From Chitinophaga terrae (ex Kim and Jung 2007) (GTDB lineage Bacteria > Bacteroidota > Bacteroidia > Chitinophagales > Chitinophagaceae), in contig NZ_FNRL01000031.1 of the NCBI RefSeq assembly GCF_900107795.1, positions 1 through 64,000 on the forward strand: 64,000 bases of DNA. Reading direction: 5' to 3'. This document shows, in pieces, positions 52,283 through 60,114 of this stretch. The notes beneath the pieces are model-generated. The model worked only from the letters and a program-made list of their open reading frames with translations. It made no database searches and was not told the DNA's origin. Numbering within the stretch: position 1 is the first letter of the stretch; each line of letters opens with the position of its first letter. Position numbers and translations under genes: made by a program.

Positions 52283-53356
52283 ATGGCACATAATATCAAT
52301 TTCAACGAGAGAACAGGGCGTTATTCATTCTTTAGCGTACAACAAAAAGCGTGGCACGGTTTAGGGCAAATCGTGGAGCAATACCCTACAAGCGAGGAAG
52401 CTATCAAATATGCAGGGTTAGATTATGAAGTCGTAAAATCTCCATTGTTTACAAAAGGTTCGGACATTATCGAAACCACCAATGGTATAGAGATAGGCAG
52501 TACTGAATTAGAAGTGCCTAATTATTACGCTAACATTCGCACCGATAACAATAAAGTATTGGGAGTAGTCGGCAAGGATTACCACATTGTACAAAACCGT
52601 GAAGCCTTTAATTTCTTTGATGCTATTGTAGGCGGTGACGAGGGCATTCTGTACGAAACCGCAGGAGCATTAGGCAACGGAGAACGCATTTTCATCACAG
52701 CCAAACTGCCCGACTATATCCGTGTGGGTAATGGCGATGACGTTACGGAAAAGTACATTTTCTTAACCACTTCGCACGATGGTAGCGGAAGTATCACAGC
52801 CGCATTTACACCAATCCGTATTGTTTGCCAAAATACCTTAAACGCTTCATTACGAAGTATGACCAATGTAGTCCGTATCAAGCACACTTCGGGAGCGAAA
52901 CAACGTATCGAGAACGCTCATAAGATTATGGGACTTGCGAACACATTGAGCGACCAATTAGAGGGGATTTTTAACGAATGGGCAAAAGTAAAGGTAACAG
53001 ACCGTGAAGTTAAAAAGCTAATACAATTGGCACTTTGCCCGAATAAGGAAACGCTTGACCTTATCAAAAAAGGTGCAGAAGATGAAATTTCCACCGTGTT
53101 CAAAAACACCGTAGAGGATGCCTTTGCATACGCAATGATAAGCGACACCCAACAAATGGACACTACCAAAGGTACATTGTTCGGAGCGTATAATGCGGTT
53201 ACTGGCTACTATCAGAACGTAAGAAAGTACAAAGATGATGAAGCCAAGTTACAGAGTATTGTACTGGGTGGAACTGCTCAACTCAAGTCACAGAAAGCAT
53301 TTGAATTGTGTAATGGCTTTGCATTAGACGGAGCAGAAATCTTTAATCTTAATTAA
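52283..53356 (+). CDS. DUF932 (phage/plasmid-like) protein
   Basis: A 357-residue protein with the DUF932 pattern: W-H-G-L-G-Q near 28, Y-A-G-L-D-Y-E-V near 46, V-G-K-D-Y-x-I-V-Q-N near 95, F-I-T-A-K-L-P near 138, and N-T-L-N-A-S-L near 185. The family is almost confined to phages, plasmids and integrative elements and has no established biochemical role. It is cytoplasmic and lies 35 bases after ssb in the same direction. Confidence 0.9.
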   Translation: MAHNINFNERTGRYSFFSVQQKAWHGLGQIVEQYPTSEEAIKYAGLDYEVVKSPLFTKGSDIIETTNGIEIGSTELEVPNYYANIRTDNNKVLGVVGKDYHIVQNREAFNFFDAIVGGDEGILYETAGALGNGERIFITAKLPDYIRVGNGDDVTEKYIFLTTSHDGSGSITAAFTPIRIVCQNTLNASLRSMTNVVRIKHTSGAKQRIENAHKIMGLANTLSDQLEGIFNEWAKVKVTDREVKKLIQLALCPNKETLDLIKKGAEDEISTVFKNTVEDAFAYAMISDTQQMDTTKGTLFGAYNAVTGYYQNVRKYKDDEAKLQSIVLGGTAQLKSQKAFELCNGFALDGAEIFNLN

Positions 53357-53365
53357 ATAACAACA

Positions 53366-53391
53366 GGCTACCGCTTTCATCGGTGGTAGCC
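53366..53391 (+). other. hairpin between DUF932 and Api92-like genes
   Basis: GGCTACC (53366-53372) pairs with GGTAGCC (53385-53391), with no T-tract after it. It may stabilise or process the polycistronic message. Confidence 0.4.
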
Positions 53392-53408
53392 CACTAAAAA
53401 TATTCATT

Positions 53409-53885
53409 ATGGCAAATTGGTGCAGTAATACAGTTGTATTCGAGGGGAAACCCGAAACAATCACAGCAATACAGAAACTTTTTCAATTAATGAAGAAAGA
53501 GGAAGAAGAAACAGAAGAAGGACAATTACCCGAATTTATTTCTAAAGACAATGGCGGTTATTTCTTCAATATCTATTGGAACGAGGGCGATGAAGGACAA
53601 TTTCAGTATGAAACAAAGTGGTCGCCTAATATAGAAATCATTCAAAAGATAGCGGAACATTACGATGTGAATTTTACACACGATTATGAAGAAATAGGCA
53701 ATCTAGTATATGGCAGAGCAACATTTTTTGACAAGGTACTCACAGATATTTATTTAGAGGACGAGGATTTTGAGCAATACAATTTCAATGAAGAAACAGA
53801 TACGTACCATTTCGAGGGGAAAACATTCGATAGCGATTGTGGGATACTAGAAACACTTTTAGAACGAAAACTATCATTGCTATGA
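53409..53885 (+). CDS. Api92-like/DUF1281-type element protein
   Basis: A 158-residue acidic protein starting M-A-N-W-C-S-N-T-V-V-F-E-G, the hallmark of the ferredoxin-like Api92/DUF1281 group found on plasmids and phages. W-S-P-N-I-E near 75 and Y-E-E-I-G-N-L-V-Y-G-R near 98 fit that fold. Function unknown. Its TGA overlaps the next ATG (ATGA), so the two are translationally coupled. Confidence 0.78.
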   Translation: MANWCSNTVVFEGKPETITAIQKLFQLMKKEEEETEEGQLPEFISKDNGGYFFNIYWNEGDEGQFQYETKWSPNIEIIQKIAEHYDVNFTHDYEEIGNLVYGRATFFDKVLTDIYLEDEDFEQYNFNEETDTYHFEGKTFDSDCGILETLLERKLSLL

Positions 53886-54091
53886 AAATAACAGACTTGA
53901 ACGGTTGTCTTATTGAGGTAACGAACCTCAGAGAAGCTATTGAAATAGCAAGGCAGTACAAAGAGTATCGCCACGAGGATAAAAGTTTCTCCGAGTTTGA
54001 CAAACGGCAAAAAGCCTATTGGGCAGATATGCACGAGAAACTAGAAAAAGCAAAGGAAAAAACAACAACAATTAAAATTTCAGAACTATGA
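53882..54091 (+). CDS. small helical hypothetical protein
   Basis: The ATG at 53882 gives 69 residues; an earlier in-frame ATG lies deep inside the previous gene and is unlikely. It has a short beta start (I-T-D-L-N-G-C-L-I-E-V) then an amphipathic Glu/Lys-rich helix. Both ends overlap neighbours by 4 bases (ATGA), so it is locked into the operon. Conserved position in PRTRC-type elements is my inference; no function is known to me. Confidence 0.7.
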   Translation: MKITDLNGCLIEVTNLREAIEIARQYKEYRHEDKSFSEFDKRQKAYWADMHEKLEKAKEKTTTIKISEL

Positions 54092-54612
54092 ACGCAAATT
54101 TTTTCAATCAGATAGCACAGTTGGACTTTACAGGAATTTTACAACTAAACATAGCCAAAGGAGCAGAAAGCAACCTAATTGTATCAGTAATACTCAATAA
54201 CGAGCAATGCGGAGATAACGCCAAAAACCTCATTCCCCCATTGACATTTAACGCTACACCACAGGAGTTTGACGAGGGATTTTTTCAGCAGATAAACACG
54301 CCTATACAAAAGGCTTCGGGCTTAATGGTGGATATGGAAGTATTTATGAAGCAATTGGAAGAAGCTAAAAAACAATCAGCAATGGAGAAAGAAAAAGCAG
54401 AGAAAGAGAAAAAAGATAAGGAAGCCAAAGACAAGAAGTATAAAGACGGTATGGCAAAGGCTGACGAACTGGAGAAAGATGGCAAATTCCGTGATGCGTG
54501 GATGAAAGTACCCGATATAACGGAGTTCCCCGAAAAAGCGGACGAAATCCGTAAACGCAAATCAGAATTATCGGAGAAGTTTTCAACGCCAAGCCTTTTC
54601 GGAGCAGAGTAA
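54088..54612 (+). CDS. PRTRC system protein E
   Basis: A 174-residue protein. N-terminal folded part (about 1-80: L-N-I-A-K-G-A-E, N-N-E-Q-C-G-D-N-A, P-P-L-T-F-N-A-T-P-Q-E-F-D-E-G-F-F), then a long Lys/Glu-rich coiled coil (about 85-135), then K-A-D-E-L-E-K-D-G-K-F-R-D-A-W. This matches protein E of the PRTRC cassette (ParB-related, ThiF-related cassette), a gene set of unknown function on plasmids and integrative elements. Protein C follows directly. Confidence 0.85.
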   Translation: MNANFFNQIAQLDFTGILQLNIAKGAESNLIVSVILNNEQCGDNAKNLIPPLTFNATPQEFDEGFFQQINTPIQKASGLMVDMEVFMKQLEEAKKQSAMEKEKAEKEKKDKEAKDKKYKDGMAKADELEKDGKFRDAWMKVPDITEFPEKADEIRKRKSELSEKFSTPSLFGAE

Positions 54613-54642
54613 ACCAATTGTTTAACACTTAAAACGAGCATC

Positions 54643-54861
54643 ATGTTATTAGCAACGCAATTAGAGAGGGTATTTATACTCAACGATAAAGGACAGCAAA
54701 TTAAACTGACCGACCCAGAACCCAAATGGAGCGTGGAAGCCGTGATGAATTTCTATGCAAATTCTTATCCGATACTGACCACTGCCAAAGTATCTGCCCC
54801 TGTTATCCGTGACGATACAGTACAGTACCGATTTGAGAGTGTAATGGGAACGAAAGGTTAA
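54643..54861 (+). CDS. PRTRC system protein C
   Basis: A 72-residue protein with R-V-F-I-L-N-D-K-G, L-x-D-P-E-P-K-W-S-V-E-A-V-M-N-F-Y-A-N-S-Y-P-I-L-T-T-A and a C-terminal V-Q-Y-R-F-E-S-V-M-G-T-K-G. This matches PRTRC protein C, a small cassette member. The remaining cassette genes (B, A, ThiF-type F, ParM-type D) are missing here because the element is interrupted about 490 bases downstream. Confidence 0.88.
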   Translation: MLLATQLERVFILNDKGQQIKLTDPEPKWSVEAVMNFYANSYPILTTAKVSAPVIRDDTVQYRFESVMGTKG

Positions 54862-54878
54862 ACCAAAAATCAAAAAAA

Positions 54879-55379
54879 ATGAATTATGCAAGGCAACATC
54901 ATATCGGGCATCATCAAAACCCCACAACAACCCAAACAGCGGACTTTGCACAAACAATTGGGCGAGTTCGCAGACTGGATGCAAAGACCAAAGAACGCAG
55001 ACGAAATAAGAAAAGACAAACTGAAATCGGTACCGATAACGGTGCTACCAATGGTTTTCTAAAATGCTCATTTCTGCCTAAACTGCAAGAAGCACAAACC
55101 GTACAGGCTTGTGGAAAACCCGAAAAGACGGAAAGGGATTTTTATCAGTCCCTTTCCAAATTGGCAGGGCATTACGGTATACAACCTATGCAGTCCAGGC
55201 AATACGGCTATCCCTACAATATCGCTTTGGCTTTGGATGATACAGAAGAACAGTTAAGGAAAAAGTTTTGTGATTGGGAAGAAATACGTTTGATACAGGA
55301 TAGTAAGAAAACTTATTTCGTTAGCGAGGAACGGTGCAGTACAGGTGCGACCCGAAAATTAAGTTCATCATTGATTTGA
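54879..55379 (+). pseudogene. PRTRC-element hypothetical gene, 3'-truncated
   Basis: The frame from 54879 to 55379 encodes 166 residues. From about residue 60 it reads like a normal protein (L-A-G-H-Y-G-I-Q-P-M-Q-S, N-I-A-L-A-L-D-D). It breaks after S-E-E-R-C-S-T-G-A-T at about 55352, where the DNA switches to the reverse strand of an AraC-type gene, so the last ~9 residues are foreign. The N-terminal part is doubtful: another frame (54886-55062, 58 codons) also looks protein-like there, so a frameshift near 55020-55060 or two overlapping genes are possible. Function unknown. Confidence 0.6.
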
Positions 55380-55729
55380 TTAAATAATTGCGACACCGTT
55401 TTCAGCTGGTCTTCCAGCAAATCCACCTTTGGAATTTCAAAAATATTGTTGAATAAAAGTCCGTCACAAGCCACCTCTTCGTCGTGAATCTGAATGCAGT
55501 AAAAATCTCTGTTGTAATAAATCAAAAAAGCATCTTCATCAGTTGCCGATTGAATATCAAGATATTGATTGGTGTTAATGAAAAACAAAGCCGGATTTTC
55601 AGTTTCATAAACATTGAAATCTACCGTCAAAGAATAACCTGCGGGAACGAACAAAACTTTGATGTAAGGTCTGAATGTTTCTCCATTCACAAAATCCAAC
55701 GTTTCGGAATTGAAAGAAATCAAACCCAA
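55313..55729 (-). pseudogene. AraC-type regulator, N-terminal sensor domain remnant
   Basis: The frame encodes an effector-binding half-domain of AraC regulators: P-Y-I-K-V-L-F-V-P-A-G-Y, A-L-F-F-I-N-T-N-Q-Y, then the linker Q-L-K-T-V-S-Q-L-F-N-Q-I-N-D-E-L-N-F. The helix-turn-helix half is missing; after N-F (about 55355) the sequence is that of the mobile element read backwards. There is no in-frame ATG either (TTG at 55729, open to 55784), so the 5' end may be decayed too. This gene marks the broken left edge of the AT-rich block. Confidence 0.7.
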
Positions 55730-55819
55730 TTTTTTGTGATGAGATTCAAAAGTTTTTGTAGAATTATTAATTGCCGAAAATGTTTAAGTAATTGCTTTAT
55801 ACTGATTTGTTTAAAATAA

Positions 55820-56233
55820 TTAAAGTGCTTTTCTGAGATTTTCTTGCGCTCTTTTTAGAAATGCTTCTTTGTCTTTTTTTACGTCCTGTAGAAATTTTTT
55901 ATGGTTTTCAGACAGCTCAAAATATTGCTCGCCCCACAAATAAATCTCTATTAAAACGGGAAGTAAACTGATGCCTTTTTCGGTCAGTTTATACAAAAAC
56001 TTTGCTTTACTTTCAGGATGTTGCGATTTGGAAATGATTTCTTCAGCCTCTAAAATTTGCAGTTTTGTCGCCAAAATATTAGTTGCTATTTTTTCTTCAG
56101 ATTTCAAAAAATCACCGTATGTACACTGTTTTTCATACATCAAATCTCTCACAATCAACAAACTCCATTTATCGCCCCAGATATCCAAAGAGTTGCTCAC
56201 CGGACATCCGGAATTTCTATTTTTTTTTGCCAT
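55820..56233 (-). CDS. HxlR-family transcriptional regulator
   Basis: The ATG at 56233 gives 137 residues (M-A-K-K-N-R-N-S-G-C-P). HxlR marks: C-P-V-S-N-S-L-D-I-W-G-D-K-W-S-L-L-I-V-R-D-L (10-31), winged helix with T-Y-G-D-F-L-K-S and I-A-T-N-I-L-A-x-K-L, and Y-x-L-T-E-K-G near 89. The conserved Cys10 is the redox/electrophile-sensing residue in known family members. It is divergent from the enoyl-CoA hydratase gene, and the intergenic region carries palindromic half-sites that it probably binds. Confidence 0.92.
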   Translation of the reverse strand: MAKKNRNSGCPVSNSLDIWGDKWSLLIVRDLMYEKQCTYGDFLKSEEKIATNILATKLQILEAEEIISKSQHPESKAKFLYKLTEKGISLLPVLIEIYLWGEQYFELSENHKKFLQDVKKDKEAFLKRAQENLRKAL

Positions 56234-56373
56234 AAATATTCTACTTGTATTTTGCAAGTTAGTTAGTATCTTTACACTTTCAATTTGCAAGCAAAAATAC
56301 TGAAATATTTCTCACTTGTCAATTTGAATAAGATTTTATCCAATTACAAATAAACTTTAAAAAAGAAATTACT
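56234..56373. promoter_or_regulatory. HxlR operator region and divergent promoters
   Basis: ACTTG (56243-56247) and CAAGT (56255-56259) form a spaced palindrome. Further half-sites TTGCAAG (56285-56291) and ACTTG (56314-56318) follow. A TATCTTTA element (near-consensus -7 box, 56267-56274) lies between them. The pattern suits a dimeric HxlR regulator acting on itself and on the hydratase-reductase pair. Confidence 0.55.
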
Positions 56374-57177
56374 ATGATTTTTACAACACAAAAAATTACA
56401 GATAGCTATTGGAAAGTAGCGATCAATCATCCTCCGGTAAACGTGTTCGACCCTGAATTTTCGGTTCAGTTAAGAACATTAATGGACGAATTGGAAGCTA
56501 ATGAAAACTTAAAAGTAGTCGTTTTTGAAAGTTCCAATTCCGAATTTTATGTTGCTCACGCAGAATTGGTCAACATTTTTGATTTTCCTAAAGGAGAAGG
56601 AAAAACCGGACTTTCAAAATCTTGGCCCGATGTTGCAAAACGTCTCGAACAGGCTCCGTTTGTAAGTATTGCGTCTATCAGAGGAAGAGCGAGAGGTTTG
56701 GGAAGTGAGTTTATTCAGGCTTTCGATATGCGTTTTGCAAGCAAGGAAAAAGCATTTTTCGCACAACCGGAAATCGGAATCGGTTCTTTTCCTGGTGGTG
56801 GCGGATTGGAGCGTCTTCATCTCTTAACAGGAAAAGCCAGAGCTCTTGAAATTATTTTAAGTGGGGACGATTATGATGCTCAAACTGCCGCTGATTACGG
56901 TTGGATTAATCGAGCATTTCCCGATAACGATTTGGATGCATTCGTAGAAAATTTAGCCAAAAGAATTGACTCATTTGATTTGAAAATCATCAAAAAAATA
57001 AAAGCAACGATGAATGAAAGAGTGATTATTCCAAAAAATGAACATATTATGGAAACGCAAATAGCCTTTTTCGAATCATTGACAGAGCCTGAAGCAAGAA
57101 CCAGAATTAAAAAATTGTTAGACCAAGGATTACAAACCTACGGCGATGTCGAACTAAATCTTGGAAAATATTTATAA
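56374..57177 (+). CDS. enoyl-CoA hydratase/isomerase-family protein
   Basis: A 267-residue crotonase-fold protein. The oxyanion-hole segments read A-S-I-R-G-R-A-R-G-L-G-S-E-F (near 102-115) and P-E-I-G-I-G-S-F-P-G-G-G-G (near 134-146). The first catalytic Glu of enoyl-CoA hydratases lies around the S-E-F-I-Q-A segment but the second (E164-like) is not obvious, so isomerase, hydrolase or a non-CoA role is possible. It pairs with the quinone-reductase gene 4 bases downstream and is under the HxlR operator. Confidence 0.85.
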   Translation: MIFTTQKITDSYWKVAINHPPVNVFDPEFSVQLRTLMDELEANENLKVVVFESSNSEFYVAHAELVNIFDFPKGEGKTGLSKSWPDVAKRLEQAPFVSIASIRGRARGLGSEFIQAFDMRFASKEKAFFAQPEIGIGSFPGGGGLERLHLLTGKARALEIILSGDDYDAQTAADYGWINRAFPDNDLDAFVENLAKRIDSFDLKIIKKIKATMNERVIIPKNEHIMETQIAFFESLTEPEARTRIKKLLDQGLQTYGDVELNLGKYL

Positions 57178-57181
57178 TTAA

Positions 57182-57748
57182 ATGAAAGCATTAATCATCA
57201 ACGGTCATATCAAATGGCCACAAATTGCAGAAGGAAATCTCAACAAAACGATTTTCGAAAAAAGTAAAAGTGTTTTTGAAGAAAAAGGCTACGAAATTCT
57301 CGAAACAGTTATCGATAATGGTTACGAAATTCCACAGGAAATTGAAAAATGGGTAAATGCAGATTTTGTACTCCTTCATTTTCCGATTAATTGGTTTGGG
57401 ATGCCTGCCAAAACAAAAGATTATATCGATAAAGTTTTGATGAGTGGTTACGGAAAAATCTACGCCGGAGATGGTAGAAGTAATGGCGGAAATTACGGTA
57501 CAGGCGGACTTCTGAAAAGCAAAGGAATGATTGTGAATACTTGGAACGCTCCCGAAGAGACTTTTGGAAACTCAGGTCAATTGCTTGAAGATTTCTCAAT
57601 GGAAGAATTAACAAGACCTTTCACGGCAACGCTTCAGTTTGTAGGAGTTCAGCCATTGCCGACATTTGCGTTTTATGATGTTTTTAAAAACCCAAATATA
57701 GAACAGGAATTGGCTTCATTTGAAACACATTTAAAAAGTAATATTTAA
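57182..57748 (+). CDS. NAD(P)H:quinone oxidoreductase (MdaB/flavodoxin-like)
   Basis: A 188-residue flavodoxin-like protein. The FMN/FAD phosphate loop is A-L-I-I-N-G-H near the N-terminus, W-F-G-M-P-A-K-T-K-D-Y-I-D-K-V is the family signature, and G-G-N-Y-G-T-G-G-L-L follows in the central part. Such enzymes reduce quinones by two electrons and are typically induced by electrophiles through HxlR- or MarR-type regulators, which fits the neighbour. Confidence 0.87.
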   Translation: MKALIINGHIKWPQIAEGNLNKTIFEKSKSVFEEKGYEILETVIDNGYEIPQEIEKWVNADFVLLHFPINWFGMPAKTKDYIDKVLMSGYGKIYAGDGRSNGGNYGTGGLLKSKGMIVNTWNAPEETFGNSGQLLEDFSMEELTRPFTATLQFVGVQPLPTFAFYDVFKNPNIEQELASFETHLKSNI

Positions 57749-57820
57749 ACTTAACTTAATAAGTTGGGAGAATTTTCTTCCGATTTTATTTTAAAATTTA
57801 AATTAAAACTCTCTCCGTAA

Positions 57821-57893
57821 TTCTGTGCTATTCTTCCGCTGATTTGGGTTACAAGCTTGGTGCTGATGAGAGATAACTTTGTCTTATCAAAAT
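57821..57893 (+). promoter_or_regulatory. shared box plus -7 promoter element, copy A
   Basis: A 22-base box at 57821-57842 (starts TTCTGTGCTATTC) is identical to 63405-63426. TGGGTTA, GTGCTGAT and TAACTTTG (57874-57881, perfect TAnnTTTG -7 box) recur in both. The distance from the box start to the -7 box is 53 bases in both copies. It precedes the SDR gene by about 40 bases. Confidence 0.85.
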
Positions 57894-57922
57894 TTAAAAA
57901 CAAACAATCAAAATTTTAAAAA

Positions 57923-58747
57923 ATGGCAAAGACAATTTTTATCACAGGAGCATCAAGAGGATTTGGAAAACTTTGGACAGAAGCATTGCTAAAAAGAGGC
58001 GACAAAGTAGCGGCAACATCAAGAAACATTGAATCTTATAAAGATTTGGCAGAACAATATCCCGAAACTTTTCTTCCTATTTCTTTAGATATCACCGACA
58101 GAGAAGCGGTTTTTGAAGCAGTAAACAAAGCTAAAAATCACTTCGGAAGTTTAGATGTTGTCATCAATAACGCCGGTTATGGTGTTTTCGGAGCGGTGGA
58201 AGAAGTGGGAGAAAAAGCAATTAAAGATGTTTTTGAAGCCAATGTTTTTGGTACGCTTTGGGTAACACAGGCTGCTTTGCCGATTTTCAGAGCGCAGGGA
58301 AGCGGTCATGTGATTCAGTTATCGAGTGTTTTAGGGGTTTGGAGCTTACCGACTTTAGGAATTTACAACGCTACTAAATTTGCGGTGGAAGGTTTCAGCG
58401 AAGCTTTGGCAACAGAAGTGAAAGCGTTCGGAATTAACGTGACCATGATTGAACCTAATGGCTACACAACCGATTTTGGTGGAAGTTCTGCAGTTCACGG
58501 CGATGCAATTCCGGCTTATGATGCTTTGAAAGCCAGTTTGGGAGAAGCTGAAGGTCTTTTACCTGAAGATTATGGAACACCGGATGCTACCGTTCCTGCA
58601 ATTTTAAAATTAATCGACAGCGAAAACCCGCCACTTCGTTTATTCTTAGGAAAAGTAGGATTAAGAAAAACCGAACGAGTTTATGCCGAAAAACTAAAGG
58701 TCTGGAACGATTGGAAAGAAGTTTCCGAAGCAGCTCACGGTCATTAA
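57923..58747 (+). CDS. short-chain dehydrogenase/reductase
   Basis: A 274-residue classical SDR. Cofactor motif T-G-A-S-R-G-F-G (7-14), D-I-T near 59, N-N-A-G-Y-G near 84, catalytic Ser in Q-L-S-S-V-L-G, and Y-N-A-T-K (Tyr and Lys near 151 and 155). Arg and Ser following the glycine motif suggest NADP preference. Its substrate is unknown. It carries the duplicated upstream box that also precedes the AhpD-like gene at 63501. Confidence 0.93.
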   Translation: MAKTIFITGASRGFGKLWTEALLKRGDKVAATSRNIESYKDLAEQYPETFLPISLDITDREAVFEAVNKAKNHFGSLDVVINNAGYGVFGAVEEVGEKAIKDVFEANVFGTLWVTQAALPIFRAQGSGHVIQLSSVLGVWSLPTLGIYNATKFAVEGFSEALATEVKAFGINVTMIEPNGYTTDFGGSSAVHGDAIPAYDALKASLGEAEGLLPEDYGTPDATVPAILKLIDSENPPLRLFLGKVGLRKTERVYAEKLKVWNDWKEVSEAAHGH

Positions 58748-58756
58748 TTTTTTTAT

Positions 58757-58797
58757 GAAAGCCTTGCTGATAAAAAAGAGCAAGGCTTTCTTTTTTT
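58757..58797 (+). terminator. terminator of the SDR gene
   Basis: A perfect 12-bp stem, GAAAGCCTTGCT (58757-58768) with its complement (58779-58790), is followed by TTTTTTT. So the SDR is monocistronic and the MFS gene needs its own promoter. Confidence 0.93.
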
Positions 58798-58810
58798 AAA
58801 TCCTATCAAT

Positions 58811-60028
58811 ATGAAATTTCAAAATACAAAATATTTGTACATCAGTACAATATTGGCGTTTATGCTCATTCCGCTGGGTGGCTTAACGACGGATATTTAC
58901 ATTCCGTCACTTCCTGCGATGGCAGAAGATTTGAGTGTACCGGTTGAGAAAGTGCAGATTTCACTACTTTTATTTATGGTAAGTTCAGGATTTAGCCAGC
59001 TTTTTATCGGAAGTATTCTTGATAGTTTTGGGAGATACAGAATCAATATTTTTGCTTTAATCACCTTTTCTTTGGCAAGTTTTATCATTGCCTTGGTTCC
59101 GGAAATTTATGTGATTTATTTGATGAGAATTATTCAGGGGATCACGGTTTCACTCATTATTGTCGGGAAAAGAGCTTTTTTTGTTGACCTATACAAAGGC
59201 GAAAAACTGAAACACTACACCAGTCTTTTTTCGATTGTCTGGGCAACTGCACCTATTGTTGCACCCTTCATTGGTGGCTATTTACAGGTACTTTTCGGGT
59301 GGAAATCCAATTTTTATCTCTTAGGAATTCTTACCATCATTATTTTGATTTTCGAACTTCGGTTTACAGGAGAATCTCTACAGAATTTTCAGGTGTTTAA
59401 AAGAAAAGAAATTGTAGCAGTTTACAAAAAAATGTTGGGAACACCTGATTTTTATTTAGGATTAATCATTATTGGTTTAAGCTATTCACTTCTAGTAGTT
59501 TACGGAATGGTAAGTCCCTTTATTATTGAAAAAGTATATGGATTTTCGCCAGTCGTTACGGGGTATAGCTCACTGGCTTCGGGAATTGCTTTAATGAGTG
59601 GCGGAATTACTTCTAAATTAATGATTAAAAAGAGACTTTTTACCAAAATAAATACGGCGATAATTTTACAGCTACTCATCGTTTTTGCAATGCTTACTGT
59701 CACTTCAAAGTATGACGGATTAGTATTTTTACTGGGTTTCACTTTATCATTACATCTTTTATCGGGATTTATTTTCAATAATGTTTATGCGTACAGTTTA
59801 CAGAGATTCACGACAAATGCCGGAATTGCAAGTGGTTTGACTGGTGGTGGTGTGTATGTAGTAAGCTCAGTTGCGGGCTATGGATTAATTAATTTATTTG
59901 AAATTAAAGATATTCAGACATTTGCTTTGGTAAATTTTATCATTGTTGGAACATTATTCGTTACCATTTTACTGTTCAGAAAAGCTTCGATGCATCAAAG
60001 ATTGGAAGCAAGCTCGCAGGTAGGTTAG
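58811..60028 (+). CDS. MFS transporter, Bcr/CflA-like drug exporter
   Basis: A 405-residue protein with twelve hydrophobic segments. T-T-D-I-Y-I-P-S-L-P in helix 1 and the loop-2 motif G-S-I-L-D-S-F-G-R-Y-R-I (G-x-L-x-D-x-x-G-R-R-type, motif A) fit DHA1/Bcr-CflA. Motif C appears as A-T-A-P-I-V-A-P-F-I-G-G. It probably exports small toxic molecules across the inner membrane. The gene has little space for a promoter because the SDR terminator ends 13 bases upstream. Confidence 0.88.
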   Translation: MKFQNTKYLYISTILAFMLIPLGGLTTDIYIPSLPAMAEDLSVPVEKVQISLLLFMVSSGFSQLFIGSILDSFGRYRINIFALITFSLASFIIALVPEIYVIYLMRIIQGITVSLIIVGKRAFFVDLYKGEKLKHYTSLFSIVWATAPIVAPFIGGYLQVLFGWKSNFYLLGILTIIILIFELRFTGESLQNFQVFKRKEIVAVYKKMLGTPDFYLGLIIIGLSYSLLVVYGMVSPFIIEKVYGFSPVVTGYSSLASGIALMSGGITSKLMIKKRLFTKINTAIILQLLIVFAMLTVTSKYDGLVFLLGFTLSLHLLSGFIFNNVYAYSLQRFTTNAGIASGLTGGGVYVVSSVAGYGLINLFEIKDIQTFALVNFIIVGTLFVTILLFRKASMHQRLEASSQVG

Positions 60029-60041
60029 TTACTATACAAAA

Positions 60042-60068
60042 CAGAAGTGCTGTCCATTTCTGCTTTTT
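60042..60068 (+). terminator. terminator after the MFS gene
   Basis: CAGAAGTG (60042-60049) pairs with CATTTCTG (60055-60062, one G-T wobble), with CTTTTT following. The MFS stop is 13 bases upstream. Confidence 0.7.
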
Positions 60069-60114
60069 AATTTCTTAAATTTGATAATACTTAAAGCTTT
60101 TAGCCCAATTAAAT

